Shown here piece by piece: positions 28,372 through 37,710 of a DNA stretch of 64,000 nt; position 1 is the stretch's first letter, and each line of letters starts with the position of its first letter. The translations under genes were made by a program, and so were the position numbers. This DNA comes from Actibacterium ureilyticum. GTDB taxonomy: Bacteria; Pseudomonadota; Alphaproteobacteria; Rhodobacterales; Rhodobacteraceae. The notes beneath the pieces were generated by a model, which was given only the letters and a program-made list of their open reading frames with translations, was not told the origin of the DNA and searched no databases. The stretch covers positions 372,001 through 436,000 of the forward strand of contig NZ_NSBT01000037.1 of NCBI RefSeq assembly GCF_002285435.1. Reading direction: 5' to 3'.

Positions 28372-28640
28372 AACCCCTGTCCCGGTTTCATGCGTTTCAC
28401 GTCCATCAGCTCAACTTCGTTTCCTACGGAATCCATGCCCTGACAAAAACTCCGCACCGCTTCCGCGCGAAAATCATTACCGTGGCCCTGATCCACACCG
28501 TTCCACGTCGCATAGATCGCCGAAGCCAGACCCGGAAGCATCGGCCCTTGCAGCTCTTGCGGCCAATTCGGCATTCCGGGCAAATTCGGCCCCGAAAGCA
28601 GAACCCCCGCCAATGCGAACATGAGAACGAAGCGTCGCAT
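28368..28640 (-). CDS. Small secreted protein between nuoJ and nuoK whose tail copies that of NuoJ
   Basis: A 90-residue protein with an N-terminal hydrophobic signal-like segment ([17 protein letters not shown]). Its C-terminus (DVKRMKPGQGL) closely resembles the end of NuoJ (DVKPGQGL). The DNA matches too: 18 of 20 bases agree between 28371-28390 and the corresponding part of nuoJ at 28643-28662. Its ATG overlaps the nuoJ stop (TAATG). The body is of unknown function and has one cysteine (SFCQGMDSVG). It may have arisen when DNA was inserted at the nuoJ terminus. Confidence 0.55.
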   Translation of the reverse strand: MRRFVLMFALAGVLLSGPNLPGMPNWPQELQGPMLPGLASAIYATWNGVDQGHGNDFRAEAVRSFCQGMDSVGNEVELMDVKRMKPGQGL

Positions 28641-29254
28641 TACAGCCCCTGCCCCGGTTTCACGTCTTTCAGTTCCATCGCCTTCGCCGGATCGCGGTAA
28701 ATCTGTGCCAGCACGTCCTGACGCTTGATGTCAGTGCGGTGGCGCAGGGTCAGGACGATCGCGCCGATCATCGCCACCAGCAGGATCAGGCCCGCGGCCT
28801 GGAACAGATAGATGTAATCGTCATAGATCAGCGCACCCAGCGCCTGGGTGTTGTGGGTCTGCTCCAGCGCCGGGGCAACGGCGGCGCGCGCGCCCTCGGC
28901 CCCGTCGGCGAAATGCCAGTTGCCGAACACCATGCCCAGCTGCATCAGCAGGATCACCCCGATCAGCCCCGCGATGGGGATGTATTTGGCCATCTCGGCC
29001 TTCAGCTCGGCGAAATCGACATCCAGCATCATGACCACGAACAGGAACAGCACCGCGACCGCGCCCACATAGACGATGACCAGCAGCATGGCGACGAATT
29101 CCGCCCCCAGCAGCACGAACAGCCCGGCCGAGGACAAAAAGGCCAGGATCAGCCATAGCACCGAATGGACCGGGTTGCGCGAGACCACAACGAAAAGCCC
29201 CGCCGTCACCACGACGATGGCAAAGCAGTAGAATGTGATATCGGCCACGCTCAT
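28640..29254 (-). CDS. nuoJ: NADH-quinone oxidoreductase subunit J
   Basis: Membrane-arm subunit of complex I with five hydrophobic helices; 204 residues. The family segments [19 protein letters not shown] and [18 protein letters not shown] (with the pi-bulge region of TM3) are present. The start at 29254 overlaps the stop of the carboxymuconolactone-decarboxylase-like gene by 4 bp (ATGA). The reading frame extends upstream as an antisense-like run, discounted. Confidence 0.96.
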   Translation of the reverse strand: MSVADITFYCFAIVVVTAGLFVVVSRNPVHSVLWLILAFLSSAGLFVLLGAEFVAMLLVIVYVGAVAVLFLFVVMMLDVDFAELKAEMAKYIPIAGLIGVILLMQLGMVFGNWHFADGAEGARAAVAPALEQTHNTQALGALIYDDYIYLFQAAGLILLVAMIGAIVLTLRHRTDIKRQDVLAQIYRDPAKAMELKDVKPGQGL

Positions 29255-29661
29255 GCGTCGTCTCCTTCGGTCATTTCCTGAAAGACGCTTTGCGCCAGGT
29301 TCAGGGCCTTGGTCATTGCCGGGATCCCGCCCAGCATCGACATCTGATAGATCACTTCGGCGATCTCCTGCTGGGTCGCGCCGGCTTCGAGCGCGTGGCG
29401 CACGGTCAGCTTGAATTGCGGTTCGGCCTGGGCGCCCAGAACGGTCAGCCCCGCCAGCACCACCAGCAACCGCGTCTTGGCATCCAGTCCGTCCTTGTTG
29501 AAGGTCGTCCCCCACATCATGTCCATGAAATCCTTGGGCATGGTGGGCATCAGCTTGTCGAAGCCGCTGACCTGAAAGCTTTCCAGCGCAGGATTGAACG
29601 CCCGCGCCATGCGGTGGCTTTGTTCCATCATCTGCTCGAAAAGTTTGGCGAGGTCGTTCAT
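29251..29661 (-). CDS. Carboxymuconolactone decarboxylase / AhpD-like protein
   Basis: A 136-residue all-helical protein of the CMD/AhpD family. The core is [38 protein letters not shown] followed by [17 protein letters not shown]; each piece is characteristic. The CxxC of peroxidatic AhpD members is absent: the motif region has EPQFK and VRHAL instead, so thiol peroxidase activity is unlikely. Its place inside the nuo operon, coupled by overlap to nuoJ and 24 bp after nuoI, suggests a complex I-related or quinone-related role, but none is established here. Confidence 0.85.
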   Translation of the reverse strand: MNDLAKLFEQMMEQSHRMARAFNPALESFQVSGFDKLMPTMPKDFMDMMWGTTFNKDGLDAKTRLLVVLAGLTVLGAQAEPQFKLTVRHALEAGATQQEIAEVIYQMSMLGGIPAMTKALNLAQSVFQEMTEGDDA

Positions 29662-29685
29662 CGGATCGATCTTGGCTGAGGGGGC

Positions 29686-30180
29686 TTAGCGATAGGGCGC
29701 GTCGAGCTCCAGGTTGCGGGCGATCTCGGCCTCCCAGCGTTCGCCATTGGCAAGGAGTTTTTCCTTGTCATAGAACAGCTCTTCGCGGGTTTCGGTCGAG
29801 AATTCGAAATTCGGGCCTTCGACGATGGCATCCACCGGGCAGGCTTCCTGGCAGAAGCCGCAATAGATGCATTTGGTCATGTCGATGTCATAGCGCGTGG
29901 TGCGGCGGCTGCCATCCTCGCGCGGTTCGGCGTCGATGGTGATGGCCTGGGCGGGGCAGATCGCCTCGCACAGTTTGCAGGCGATGCAGCGTTCCTCGCC
30001 GTTCGGATACCGGCGCAGGGCATGTTCGCCCCGGAAGCGCGGGGAAAGCGGGCCCTTTTCATGCGGATAGTTCAGCGTGGCCTTGGGCGCGAAGAAATAC
30101 TTCAGCCCCAGCTTCAGCCCGCCGAAGAAATCGGCCAGCAGGAAGTATTTTCCGGCGCGGGTCCAGTCGATTTGAGTCAT
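29686..30180 (-). CDS. nuoI: NADH-quinone oxidoreductase subunit I
   Basis: Peripheral-arm subunit with two [4Fe-4S] clusters (N6a, N6b) that pass electrons to NuoB. The 164-residue protein shows both CxxCxxCxxxCP motifs, [12 protein letters not shown] and [12 protein letters not shown]. It lies 3 bp after nuoH. Confidence 0.98.
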   Translation of the reverse strand: MTQIDWTRAGKYFLLADFFGGLKLGLKYFFAPKATLNYPHEKGPLSPRFRGEHALRRYPNGEERCIACKLCEAICPAQAITIDAEPREDGSRRTTRYDIDMTKCIYCGFCQEACPVDAIVEGPNFEFSTETREELFYDKEKLLANGERWEAEIARNLELDAPYR

Positions 30181-30183
30181 GGA

Positions 30184-31221
30184 TCAGCCTCCAATCATCC
30201 AGCGGGCATAGGCGCCGCCGAAAAGTTCGAATTTCGCGAAGAAGGCCACCACGACCACCCAGATCAGCGACATCGGCAGGAAGACCTTCCAGCCCAGGCG
30301 CATCAGCTGGTCATAGCGGTAGCGCGGCGTGATCGCCTTGACCATCGCGAAGAGGAAGAAGAAGAACGCCATCTTGCCGACCATCCACAGCACACCGTCG
30401 GGGATGCCCGGGATCGGCGACAGCCAGCCACCGAAGAACAGCAGCGTGGTCAGCGCGCACATCAGGAAGATCGCGATATATTCACCCGCCATGAACAGCA
30501 GGAAGGGCGTGGCGGAATATTCCACCTGATAGCCCGCCACCAGCTCCGATTCCGCTTCCGGAAGGTCGAAGGGCGGGCGATTGGTTTCGGCAAGTGCCGA
30601 GATGAAGAACAGGAAGACCATCGGGAAATGCGGCAGCCAGTACCAGTTGAACAGGCCATAGCTGCCATCCTGCGCCGCCACGATGGCGCTGAAATTCATC
30701 GAACCCGTGGACAGGATCACGCCGATGATGATCAGGCCGATGGAAACCTCATAGGAGATCATCTGCGCCGCCGACCGCAGCGAGCCCAAGAACGGGTATT
30801 TCGAGTTCGAGGCCCAGCCGCCCATGATGACGCCGTAAACCTCGAGCGAGCCGATGGCCATCACATACAGGATCGCGACGTTCAGATCGGCCAGAACCCA
30901 GCCGTCGTTGAACGGGATCACCGCCCAGGCGATCATCGCCAGGGTAAAGGACAAAAGCGGCGCCAGCAGGAACACGAACTTGTCGGAACCGGCGGGAATG
31001 ACGACCTCTTTCACCACGTATTTCAGCGCGTCGGCCACCGATTGCAGCAGTCCGAAGGCGCCCACGATATTGGGGCCGCGCCGCATCTGGACCGCGGCCC
31101 AGATCTTGCGGTCGCCATAGACCAGGAACAGCAGCGAGATCATCACAAAGGCAATGACCAGAAGGCTTTGCGCCGCGATCAAGACAAAGGTTCCAAAGCC
31201 CGTATTCAGAAAATCAGCCAT
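30184..31221 (-). CDS. nuoH: NADH-quinone oxidoreductase subunit H
   Basis: Membrane subunit that forms the quinone chamber at the junction of the two complex I arms; 345 residues, eight hydrophobic helices. Conserved segments include [19 protein letters not shown] and the acid-rich [21 protein letters not shown] (discussed as the E-channel; glutamates visible). A GGGAAG site precedes the ATG. It is followed by nuoI after 3 bp. Confidence 0.97.
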   Translation of the reverse strand: MADFLNTGFGTFVLIAAQSLLVIAFVMISLLFLVYGDRKIWAAVQMRRGPNIVGAFGLLQSVADALKYVVKEVVIPAGSDKFVFLLAPLLSFTLAMIAWAVIPFNDGWVLADLNVAILYVMAIGSLEVYGVIMGGWASNSKYPFLGSLRSAAQMISYEVSIGLIIIGVILSTGSMNFSAIVAAQDGSYGLFNWYWLPHFPMVFLFFISALAETNRPPFDLPEAESELVAGYQVEYSATPFLLFMAGEYIAIFLMCALTTLLFFGGWLSPIPGIPDGVLWMVGKMAFFFFLFAMVKAITPRYRYDQLMRLGWKVFLPMSLIWVVVVAFFAKFELFGGAYARWMIGG

Positions 31222-31236
31222 ATCTTCCCTATGCCC

Positions 31237-31659
31237 TTAGACCGTCGGTATGCCCTCTGCGGCGCAGGTCGCCACCTGTGCGCGTGCGTCGATTGTCCTG
31301 ATGCCGCGCGGCAGCGTCCGCGAGATGGTGTAAACAGCATCTGCACGCCAAACGCCAGAGTCTTCCGTCACATTCGTGCGAATATGGCGTGCAAAACCGT
31401 ATCCGCGCTGCAAACTGTGCCCGGCCACCGCGCAATCGGCATAACGCCCCGCCGCTTCGCGTGCGGCGATGCCTTTCAGATGCGCGCCGTCCAGCGACAC
31501 GAAGATGTTGATAAGATCATCGTCCAGCACCTTTGCCGCGGACCCCAGATAGGTCAGGGTCGGCTGTTCGGCATCGGCCGGGGCGGTGGCCTGGGCACAG
31601 CCCGACAGCCCCGTTCCCAGTGCCAGCGCGACGACGATATGGCCCCCCCGGCCCGACAT
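31237..31659 (-). CDS. Putative lipoprotein of unknown function between nuoG and nuoH
   Basis: A 140-residue protein with a signal peptide and lipobox (LSGC, Cys at about residue 21), so probably a periplasmic lipoprotein. Two further cysteines occur at DCAVAGH and ATCAAEG and could form a disulfide. The rest (DDDLINIFVSLDGAHLKG, VWRADAVYTISR) has the feel of a small alpha/beta domain, and I do not recognise a family. It sits 5 bp after nuoG and 15 bp before nuoH, so it is an internal part of the operon. Confidence 0.7.
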   Translation of the reverse strand: MSGRGGHIVVALALGTGLSGCAQATAPADAEQPTLTYLGSAAKVLDDDLINIFVSLDGAHLKGIAAREAAGRYADCAVAGHSLQRGYGFARHIRTNVTEDSGVWRADAVYTISRTLPRGIRTIDARAQVATCAAEGIPTV

Positions 31660-31664
31660 CGGCC

Positions 31665-33683
31665 TTACTCGGCGGCCATCGGTGCGGTTTCGCGCGCCTT
31701 GGCGGCGGCGCTGAGCTCAGCCATCAGGGCCGAGGCCCGGGCGATGGGGTTGGTCAGATAGAAATCCCGGACCGCGTTGCGGAAATCGGCCTTGGGCAGC
31801 GGCCGCAGCGGCAGCGGGTTCCAGGCGTTTTCCGGCACGCTGTCGATCTGCAGCAGATGCGGCACCGCGTCGGCCAGCGCCTGGCGCAGCTGGGCGATGC
31901 TGTCGAACGGCAGCGTCGCACCCAGTTCGGCGCTGAGCGCCCGCAGGATGGCCCAGTTTTCCTTGGCCTCGCCCGGCGGGAATGCCGCGCGCAGCGCCAG
32001 CTGGGGCCGGCCCTCGGTGTTCACGAACAGGCCCTGTTCCTCGGTATAGGCGGCAGCGGGCAGGATCAGGTCGGCGCGATGCGCGCCCCGGTCGCCATGG
32101 CTGCCCTGATAGATCACGAAGGGACCGTCGGCGATCTCGACCTCGTCCGCGCCCAGGTTATAGATCACCTCGGCCCCGTCGATGGCGGCATCCATCCCGC
32201 CCTCGGTCACCGCGCCCACATCCAGCGCGCCCACGCGCGACGCGGCGGTGTGCAGGACAAGAAGCTTGCTGTTGGTTTTCTCGGCGATCGACATCGCGGC
32301 GGCCAGAACGGCGGCGCCATCGGCCTCGCGCAGGGCGCCCTGCCCCACGATCACCACCGACGGCGTCTCGCGGACCTCGTTGAACTTGCGGTTGGCCAGC
32401 TCGGCCAGCGCGTTCCGGTCGGTGCCCATATGGACATAATCATAGGTCAGATCGGCCTTTTCACCGATCAGCGCAACATTGGCTCCGCCGGCCCAAGCCT
32501 TGCGGATGCGCGCGTTCAGCACCGGCGCCTCGTCGCGCGGGTTGGTGCCGATCAGCATGATGTATTCGGCGGTGTCGATATCCTCGACCGTCGCGGTCCC
32601 GGCATAGGCCGAGCGGTTGTCGGCCGGCAGCTTGACGCCATCGGTGCGGCATTCGACCGAACCGCCCTGTCCCTCAACCAGTTGTTTCAGCGCGTAAACC
32701 GCCTCTACCGGGGCCAGATCGCCCACCAGACCGGCGATTTTCTTGCCCTTGATCGCGGTGGCGGCGGCGGCCAGCGCCTCGGGCCAGGTGGCCGGGCGCA
32801 GCTTGCCATTTTCGCGGATATAGGGCCGGTCCAGACGCTGACGCCGCAGCCCGTCCCAGACGAAGCGCGTCTTGTCGGAGATCCATTCCTCGTTCACGCC
32901 GTCATGGTTGCGCGGCAGGATGCGTTTGACCTCACGCCCTTTGGTGTCGACGCGGATGTTCGACCCCAGCGCGTCCATCACGTCGATGGTTTCGGTCTTT
33001 GTCAGCTCCCACGGACGGGCGGTAAAGGCATAGGGCTTGCTGGTCAGCGCGCCCACCGGGCACAGGTCGATGATGTTGCCCTGCAGGTTGCTGTCCAGCG
33101 TGCTGCCCAGATAGCTGGTGATCTCGGCATCCTCGCCCCGGCCGGTCTGGCCCATCACGGTCAGGCCCGCGACCTCGGTCGTGAAGCGCACGCAGCGGGT
33201 GCAGGAAATGCAGCGGGTCATCGTGGTGGCCACCAGCGGCCCCAGGTCCAGATCCTCGGACGCGCGCTTGGGTTCGCGATAGCGGCTGAAATCGACGCCA
33301 TAGGCCATCGCCTGGTCCTGCAGGTCGCATTCGCCGCCCTGGTCGCAGATCGGGCAATCCAGCGGGTGGTTGATCAGCAGGAATTCCATCACCCCTTCGC
33401 GGGCCTTCTTGACCATCGGGCTGTTGGTCTTGACCACCGGCGGCTGGCCTTCGGGGCCCGGGCGCAGGTCCCGCACCTGCATCGCGCAGGATGCGGCGGG
33501 TTTCGGCGGGCCGCCCACGACCTCGACAAGACACATCCGGCAGTTGCCGGCAATCGACAGACGTTCGTGATAGCAGAAGCGCGGCACCTCGATCCCGGCC
33601 TGCTCGCAGGCCTGCAGAAGGGTCATCGCCGGATCGACCTCTACTTCCGTGTCGTCGATAATGATCTTGCGAAGGTCGGACAT
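31665..33683 (-). CDS. nuoG: NADH-quinone oxidoreductase subunit G
   Basis: Large iron-sulfur subunit of the peripheral arm, 672 residues. The N-terminal ferredoxin-like domain has the [2Fe-2S] N1b cysteines ([21 protein letters not shown] in parts), then [19 protein letters not shown] with the N5 histidine/cysteines and [14 protein letters not shown] for N4. The C-terminal molybdopterin-oxidoreductase-like domain has lost the cofactor, as is normal. The start at 33683 lies directly after the DUF5333-type gene (3-bp gap). Confidence 0.97.
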   Translation of the reverse strand: MSDLRKIIIDDTEVEVDPAMTLLQACEQAGIEVPRFCYHERLSIAGNCRMCLVEVVGGPPKPAASCAMQVRDLRPGPEGQPPVVKTNSPMVKKAREGVMEFLLINHPLDCPICDQGGECDLQDQAMAYGVDFSRYREPKRASEDLDLGPLVATTMTRCISCTRCVRFTTEVAGLTVMGQTGRGEDAEITSYLGSTLDSNLQGNIIDLCPVGALTSKPYAFTARPWELTKTETIDVMDALGSNIRVDTKGREVKRILPRNHDGVNEEWISDKTRFVWDGLRRQRLDRPYIRENGKLRPATWPEALAAAATAIKGKKIAGLVGDLAPVEAVYALKQLVEGQGGSVECRTDGVKLPADNRSAYAGTATVEDIDTAEYIMLIGTNPRDEAPVLNARIRKAWAGGANVALIGEKADLTYDYVHMGTDRNALAELANRKFNEVRETPSVVIVGQGALREADGAAVLAAAMSIAEKTNSKLLVLHTAASRVGALDVGAVTEGGMDAAIDGAEVIYNLGADEVEIADGPFVIYQGSHGDRGAHRADLILPAAAYTEEQGLFVNTEGRPQLALRAAFPPGEAKENWAILRALSAELGATLPFDSIAQLRQALADAVPHLLQIDSVPENAWNPLPLRPLPKADFRNAVRDFYLTNPIARASALMAELSAAAKARETAPMAAE

Positions 33684-33686
33684 GGG

Positions 33687-34097
33687 CTATTTGCTCCTCA
33701 GCAGCACTCCGATTTGGCTGTTCCGGTCTATTTCGCTGCGGCCCGCAACGCAATAGCTATCGGGCCGGGAAAGCGTAACTCCTTGCGATTGCAGCCACTC
33801 GCGCGCCGCCCCCTCGACCCGCGCCTTTTCACGCTTGTCGGTCACAAAGGCCTCGATCTCGGCGTCGGAATAGCCCGCATCGTTGGCGATCTTCTTCAGG
33901 CTGCGCATATAGCCATAGGCCGTGATCATCCGGGCCGAGATCGTCGGGCATTTCTTGCGGATCATGTCGGCGATGGCGATCGTGGTCAGCCCGTCATTGA
34001 TCTGCTTGTGGTCGCGCAGCCCGTCGGCCCGGGCCAGTCCCGGCCCGGCGCCCAGCACCAAGATCAGGGCAAGTGTCATCGAAAACAGCGGTCGCAT
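33687..34097 (-). CDS. DUF5333-type secreted protein, copy A
   Basis: A 136-residue protein with a cleavable signal peptide (about 1-24). It belongs to DUF5333, a family known from Rhodobacteraceae. A cysteine in IRKKCPTIS and one in SYCVAGRSEIDRNSQIGVLL could pair. The second motif recurs in the genes at 35285 and 35710, making three divergent paralogs. The start at 34097 gives the signal peptide, with GGAG 9 bases upstream. It lies 3 bp before nuoG in the operon. The function is unknown; a periplasmic role near complex I is inference from context. Confidence 0.78.
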   Translation of the reverse strand: MRPLFSMTLALILVLGAGPGLARADGLRDHKQINDGLTTIAIADMIRKKCPTISARMITAYGYMRSLKKIANDAGYSDAEIEAFVTDKREKARVEGAAREWLQSQGVTLSRPDSYCVAGRSEIDRNSQIGVLLRSK

Positions 34098-34218
34098 CAC
34101 GCAGCACTCCATCGGTTGAACATACCGGACGGACCCGCACAGATGCGGATCCCTCCACGGCGCCAATCAAGGGATGCGGCCGCTGCTATGCAATAACACA
34201 ACGCGCAGCCACCTGAAA

Positions 34219-34542
34219 TCAGGCGGCTTTTTCCCTGTGCTTGGCGGCTTTCTGCGCCTGATAGGCGGCAAAGAGCTGTGCCACCGACACGCCGTTGATC
34301 GTCATGCCCGACAGTTGCGCGCCTTCGATCCGGGCATTGGACAGGTTCACGCCCTTGAACACCGCATCCGACATGTTACCGCCCATGACGCTGCATTGCG
34401 ACAGGTTGCAGTTTTCGATGATCGACGCGGACAGGTTCACATCCTCCATCACCGAGCCGGACAGATTCGCGCTGCTGATCTGCGCCCCGGCCAGCAGCGC
34501 ATTCTCGATCGTGAGCGCGTCGCGCTTTTCACGTATCTCCAT
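34219..34542 (-). CDS. Pentapeptide-repeat protein
   Basis: 107 residues with about ten tandem A(N/D/S)LXX-like pentapeptides (NLSGS, NLSAS, NLSQC, NMSDA, NLSNA, QLSGM), predicted to form a right-handed beta helix. The start at 34542 gives MEIREKRDAL. The family includes gyrase-protecting and scaffold proteins, and this short member has no known partner. It is preceded by a 251-bp gap (34543-34793) within the nuo region, the largest in the block, where an internal promoter could lie; I see no gene in it. Followed by 121 bp before the DUF5333 gene. Confidence 0.8.
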   Translation of the reverse strand: MEIREKRDALTIENALLAGAQISSANLSGSVMEDVNLSASIIENCNLSQCSVMGGNMSDAVFKGVNLSNARIEGAQLSGMTINGVSVAQLFAAYQAQKAAKHREKAA

Positions 34543-34793
34543 AAAAGCCCCCTTCCCAAAGGACGTCTGAGTGCCGGGCACGCCCGAACCGGACCCGCAA
34601 CCGGCGATGTCAGCCCCCCAAGTCTTGCGGCATCGCCTTTCGGTCGGGGCTTCCCCACCCCGCCGCCATGCCGTGACCCCGGGGCCGCGCGGCTGACGCC
34701 ACGACCCCGGCCCGACAAGCCTAGCCAGTTCGCCCCGGCCTGCGCCAGTCCGGAGTGTCGGTTCGCTGAATTTTTCCGCAGGATTTGCGCGGG

Positions 34794-35288
34794 TTACGCG
34801 GCGGCACCCTGACCGCAATTGCGGGTTTTCCACATCTGGGCCTGGGGCAGATGCGCCCAGCCAAAGGCATGATCGCTGTCGCCATGGGCGCGCAGATGCT
34901 CAAGCCGCGCCAACGCCTCGTCCAGTGTGGGTTCGTGGCCCGCAGGCACCCACCACATGACGAAATGCATGTCGCCAAGGATTTCGAACCACTCCTGCCG
35001 CCGGTCATAGAATTGCCGGTGCACCGTCTGCCAGACGAATTTCTCCAAGGACGCCACGTCTTCCCAGACGGTCAGGTTGGCCACGAATTGCGGGTCATCG
35101 CCGATGCTGTTTTCGGTGTTACCAGTGCCCGGCTCACCCGAGCCTTCCATCATCCAGACAAAGCCCGGCATCCGCTTGCCCATGCCATTGATCCGGTCCA
35201 GCGCCCCCATGAACTCCGCCACACGCGGATCGTCCGTGGGCGCGATCAGACGACCGACATTGAGTTCTGCGAGGTGGTACTGTGTCAT
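34794..35288 (-). CDS. DUF3291 domain protein
   Basis: A 164-residue protein with the DUF3291 pattern: N-terminal MTQYHLAELNVGR, then LTVWEDVASLEKFVWQTVHRQFYDRR and HFVMWWVPAGHEPTLDEALARL. The fold resembles dimeric alpha/beta-barrel (antibiotic monooxygenase-like) proteins. The biochemical role is unknown. The start at 35288 overlaps the stop of the upstream DUF5333-like gene by 4 bp, so translation is coupled. It is an accessory gene of the nuo region. Confidence 0.85.
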   Translation of the reverse strand: MTQYHLAELNVGRLIAPTDDPRVAEFMGALDRINGMGKRMPGFVWMMEGSGEPGTGNTENSIGDDPQFVANLTVWEDVASLEKFVWQTVHRQFYDRRQEWFEILGDMHFVMWWVPAGHEPTLDEALARLEHLRAHGDSDHAFGWAHLPQAQMWKTRNCGQGAAA

Positions 35289-35680
35289 TCCTCTACCCTC
35301 TTCAGCATGCGACCAATCCCGGTCTGGCTGTCGATTTCGTCGCGGCCCGCCGCACACAAAACCGCACGATCCAAGAAAACGCGGTCACCATGACGCTCCG
35401 CGAATTCGGCATTCAATGGCTCATAGTCCTGCATTGAAAAGCGAACCCCCAGCCAATCGGTCACGCTTTTGCCCATACGGTAGAACGCACCGTCCAGTTT
35501 CAGAAAATAGATCCGACGGCCGTTCTCATCAAACGCCAGATCGTCGCAGTTCTGGGCCAGCTTGCGCGCCATTGAGTGATCGAAATCAGAACGCAGCGCA
35601 AGTTCCAGCGCCTTGGTGTCCATATCCTCTGCGGTCGCTGAGGGCGCCATAAGGCATAGGGCGATGAACATGCTCTTCAT
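35285..35680 (-). CDS. DUF5333-like secreted protein, copy B
   Basis: A 131-residue protein with a signal peptide (MKSMFIALCLMAPSATA). The C-terminal motif VLCAAGRDEIDSQTGIGRML matches SYCVAGRSEIDRNSQIGVLL of copy A and TYCGAGYAEIRQGTRVGRYL of copy C. The first half also has a cysteine in ARKLAQNCDDL, aligned with those in the other copies. It is therefore a divergent paralog in the same operon. The start at 35680 is the first ATG that gives a signal peptide; the frame is open further upstream. Function unknown. Confidence 0.68.
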   Translation of the reverse strand: MKSMFIALCLMAPSATAEDMDTKALELALRSDFDHSMARKLAQNCDDLAFDENGRRIYFLKLDGAFYRMGKSVTDWLGVRFSMQDYEPLNAEFAERHGDRVFLDRAVLCAAGRDEIDSQTGIGRMLKRVEE

Positions 35681-35709
35681 CTTTGACGCCTCTCCAATCG
35701 CGAAGCGCG

Positions 35710-36150
35710 TCAGCCCCGCTTGCGCAGATAGCGACCCACGCGCGTCCCCTGCCGGATCTCCGCATAACCTGCCCCGCAATAGGTCGCCGGTTCATCAACG
35801 ATGATGCCCATTTTCTGGATATAGGCAAAAACCTCTGACTGCATGCGCTTCTTGGGCAGGTTCGCCTGCATGGCATCGAAATCGCGATCTTCGTAACCCT
35901 GCGCATCCAGCTTCCGGAACAATGCGACGCGATCCTTGTTGACCACCGGGTTTGCGGTCGACAGGTTGCTACAGTTCCTTGCGATGACATTCGCGGTCGC
36001 CGCATCAAAGGCCAATCGATACATTTCTTCGGGCATCTCACGATAGGGGGCCCGCGATGTTTCGACCGGTCGATCCGCCGTGCTGGTCTGACAGGCGGCC
36101 AAGGCAGCCAACAAGACGCAGCCGGTCATCACACGCGCAAACATACTCAT
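35710..36150 (-). CDS. DUF5333-like lipoprotein, copy C
   Basis: A 146-residue protein with a signal peptide and a lipobox-like LAAC (Cys at about 20), then a body with ANVIARNCSNLSTA and TYCGAGYAEIRQGTRVGRYL, the two cysteine motifs shared with copies A and B. Unlike those, it may be lipid-anchored. It lies 20 bp after nuoF and 30 bp before copy B. The start at 36150 gives MSMFARVM; an ATG at 36144 is possible. Function unknown. Confidence 0.68.
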   Translation of the reverse strand: MSMFARVMTGCVLLAALAACQTSTADRPVETSRAPYREMPEEMYRLAFDAATANVIARNCSNLSTANPVVNKDRVALFRKLDAQGYEDRDFDAMQANLPKKRMQSEVFAYIQKMGIIVDEPATYCGAGYAEIRQGTRVGRYLRKRG

Positions 36151-36169
36151 TCCACACGTCCCTTGCGGC

Positions 36170-37468
36170 TTATTCCGCCGCGATCGCACTCATCTTGCCG
36201 GTCTTCTGCGCCTTGATGCGGTCCTCGATCTCCTCGCGGAAGTTCTTGATCAGGCCCTGGATCGGCCAGGCCGCCGCGTCGCCCAGGGCGCAGATCGTGT
36301 GGCCCTCGACCTGTTTGGTCACATCGAACAGCATGTCGATTTCCTCGACCTCGGCCTCGCCGCGCACCAGGCGGTCCATGACGCGCATCATCCAGCCGGT
36401 GCCTTCGCGGCAGGGCGTGCACTGGCCGCAGCTTTCGTGCTTGTAGAATTTCGAAAGCCGCCAGATCGCCTTGATGATGTCGGTCTGCTTGTCCATCACG
36501 ATCACCGCCGCCGTGCCCAGGCCCGAGCCCAGATCGTTGCGCAGGTAATCGAAATCCATCACCGCGTCGCGCATGTTCTCGCCCCGCACGCAAGGCACGG
36601 ACGACCCGCCCGGGATCACCGCCAGCAAGTTGTCCCAGCCGCCGCGAATGCCGCCGCAATGCTTTTCGATCAACTCCTCGAAGCTGATCGACATCGCCTC
36701 TTCGACCACACAGGGGTTGTTCACATGCCCCGAGATCCCGAAGAGCTTGGTGCCCGAGTTGTTGGGGCGGCCAAAGCTGGTGAACCAGTCCGGGCCACGG
36801 CGCAGGATCGTGGGCACGACGGCGATGGATTCCACGTTGTTCACCGTGGTCGGGCAGCCATAAAGCCCCGCCCCCGCCGGGAAGGGCGGCTTCATGCGCG
36901 GCATGCCCTTCTTCCCCTCGAGGCTTTCCAGCAGCGCGGTTTCCTCGCCGCAGATATAGGCGCCCGCGCCGTGATGCAGGAACAGTTCGAAATCCCAGCC
37001 CGAACCGGCGGCGTTCTTGCCCAGAAGACCGGCGTCATAGGCCTCGTCAATCGCGGCTTGCAGCGCCTCGCGCTCGCGGATGAACTCGCCCCGGATATAG
37101 ATATAGCAGGCATGCGCGCCCATGGCGAAGCTGGCGATCAGCGCCCCTTCGATCAGGGTGTGCGGATCGTGGCGCATGATCTCGCGGTCCTTGCAGGTGC
37201 CCGGCTCGGATTCGTCGGCATTGATCACCAGATAGGACGGGCGCCCATCGCTTTCCTTGGGCATGAACGACCATTTCAGCCCCGTGGGGAAGCCCGCCCC
37301 GCCGCGCCCGCGCAGGCCGCTGGCCTTCATCTGGTCGACGATCCAGTCACGCCCCTTGGCGATGATGCCGGCGGTGCCGTCCCAATGGCCACGGGCCTTG
37401 GCACCGGCCAGCGTGCGCTCGTGCATCCCGTAGAGATTGGTAAAGATCCGATCCTGATCTTTCAGCAT
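36170..37468 (-). CDS. nuoF: NADH-quinone oxidoreductase subunit F
   Basis: NADH-binding subunit with FMN and [4Fe-4S] cluster N3. The 432-residue protein has the FMN/NADH motif [40 protein letters not shown] and the cluster region [14 protein letters not shown] with a later Cys ([11 protein letters not shown]). The length is standard. It follows the small DUF5337 gene and begins the segment with three accessory DUF5333-like genes. Confidence 0.98.
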   Translation of the reverse strand: MLKDQDRIFTNLYGMHERTLAGAKARGHWDGTAGIIAKGRDWIVDQMKASGLRGRGGAGFPTGLKWSFMPKESDGRPSYLVINADESEPGTCKDREIMRHDPHTLIEGALIASFAMGAHACYIYIRGEFIREREALQAAIDEAYDAGLLGKNAAGSGWDFELFLHHGAGAYICGEETALLESLEGKKGMPRMKPPFPAGAGLYGCPTTVNNVESIAVVPTILRRGPDWFTSFGRPNNSGTKLFGISGHVNNPCVVEEAMSISFEELIEKHCGGIRGGWDNLLAVIPGGSSVPCVRGENMRDAVMDFDYLRNDLGSGLGTAAVIVMDKQTDIIKAIWRLSKFYKHESCGQCTPCREGTGWMMRVMDRLVRGEAEVEEIDMLFDVTKQVEGHTICALGDAAAWPIQGLIKNFREEIEDRIKAQKTGKMSAIAAE

Positions 37469-37478
37469 GTGACGTTCC

Positions 37479-37709
37479 TCAGTTTGTCCGGCTCTTGCGC
37501 CAGATTTGATAGCTTACCGCCAGCGCCCACACAAAGGCCGCCAGCGCAATCAGATAAAACAGCATCTCGAACCGGATCGGCAGACCCAGGATATTGGTCA
37601 GCCACGGCGCGATGATGGCGATCAGGCCACCGGCCATGATGACCACCGCCACCAGCCGCCCCTGCCGCGCGATCGCCGCGTCGCGTTGATGCCGCCCGGG
37701 TCCCGTCAC
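37479..37709 (-). CDS. DUF5337 family small membrane protein
   Basis: A 76-residue protein with two hydrophobic helices (about residues 20-38 and 47-66), a basic N-terminus ([13 protein letters not shown]) and a basic end (QIWRKSRTN). The pattern matches DUF5337, found in Rhodobacteraceae. It starts at GTG 37709, one base after the stop of the upstream gene, and ends 10 bp before nuoF. The position inside the nuo operon suggests a supernumerary subunit or assembly factor, which is inference. Confidence 0.78.
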   Translation of the reverse strand: MTGPGRHQRDAAIARQGRLVAVVIMAGGLIAIIAPWLTNILGLPIRFEMLFYLIALAAFVWALAVSYQIWRKSRTN

Positions 37710-37710
37710 C

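Noticed and set aside
29251-29661. Active AhpD-type peroxidase
   Set aside because: The catalytic CxxC is absent from the family core.
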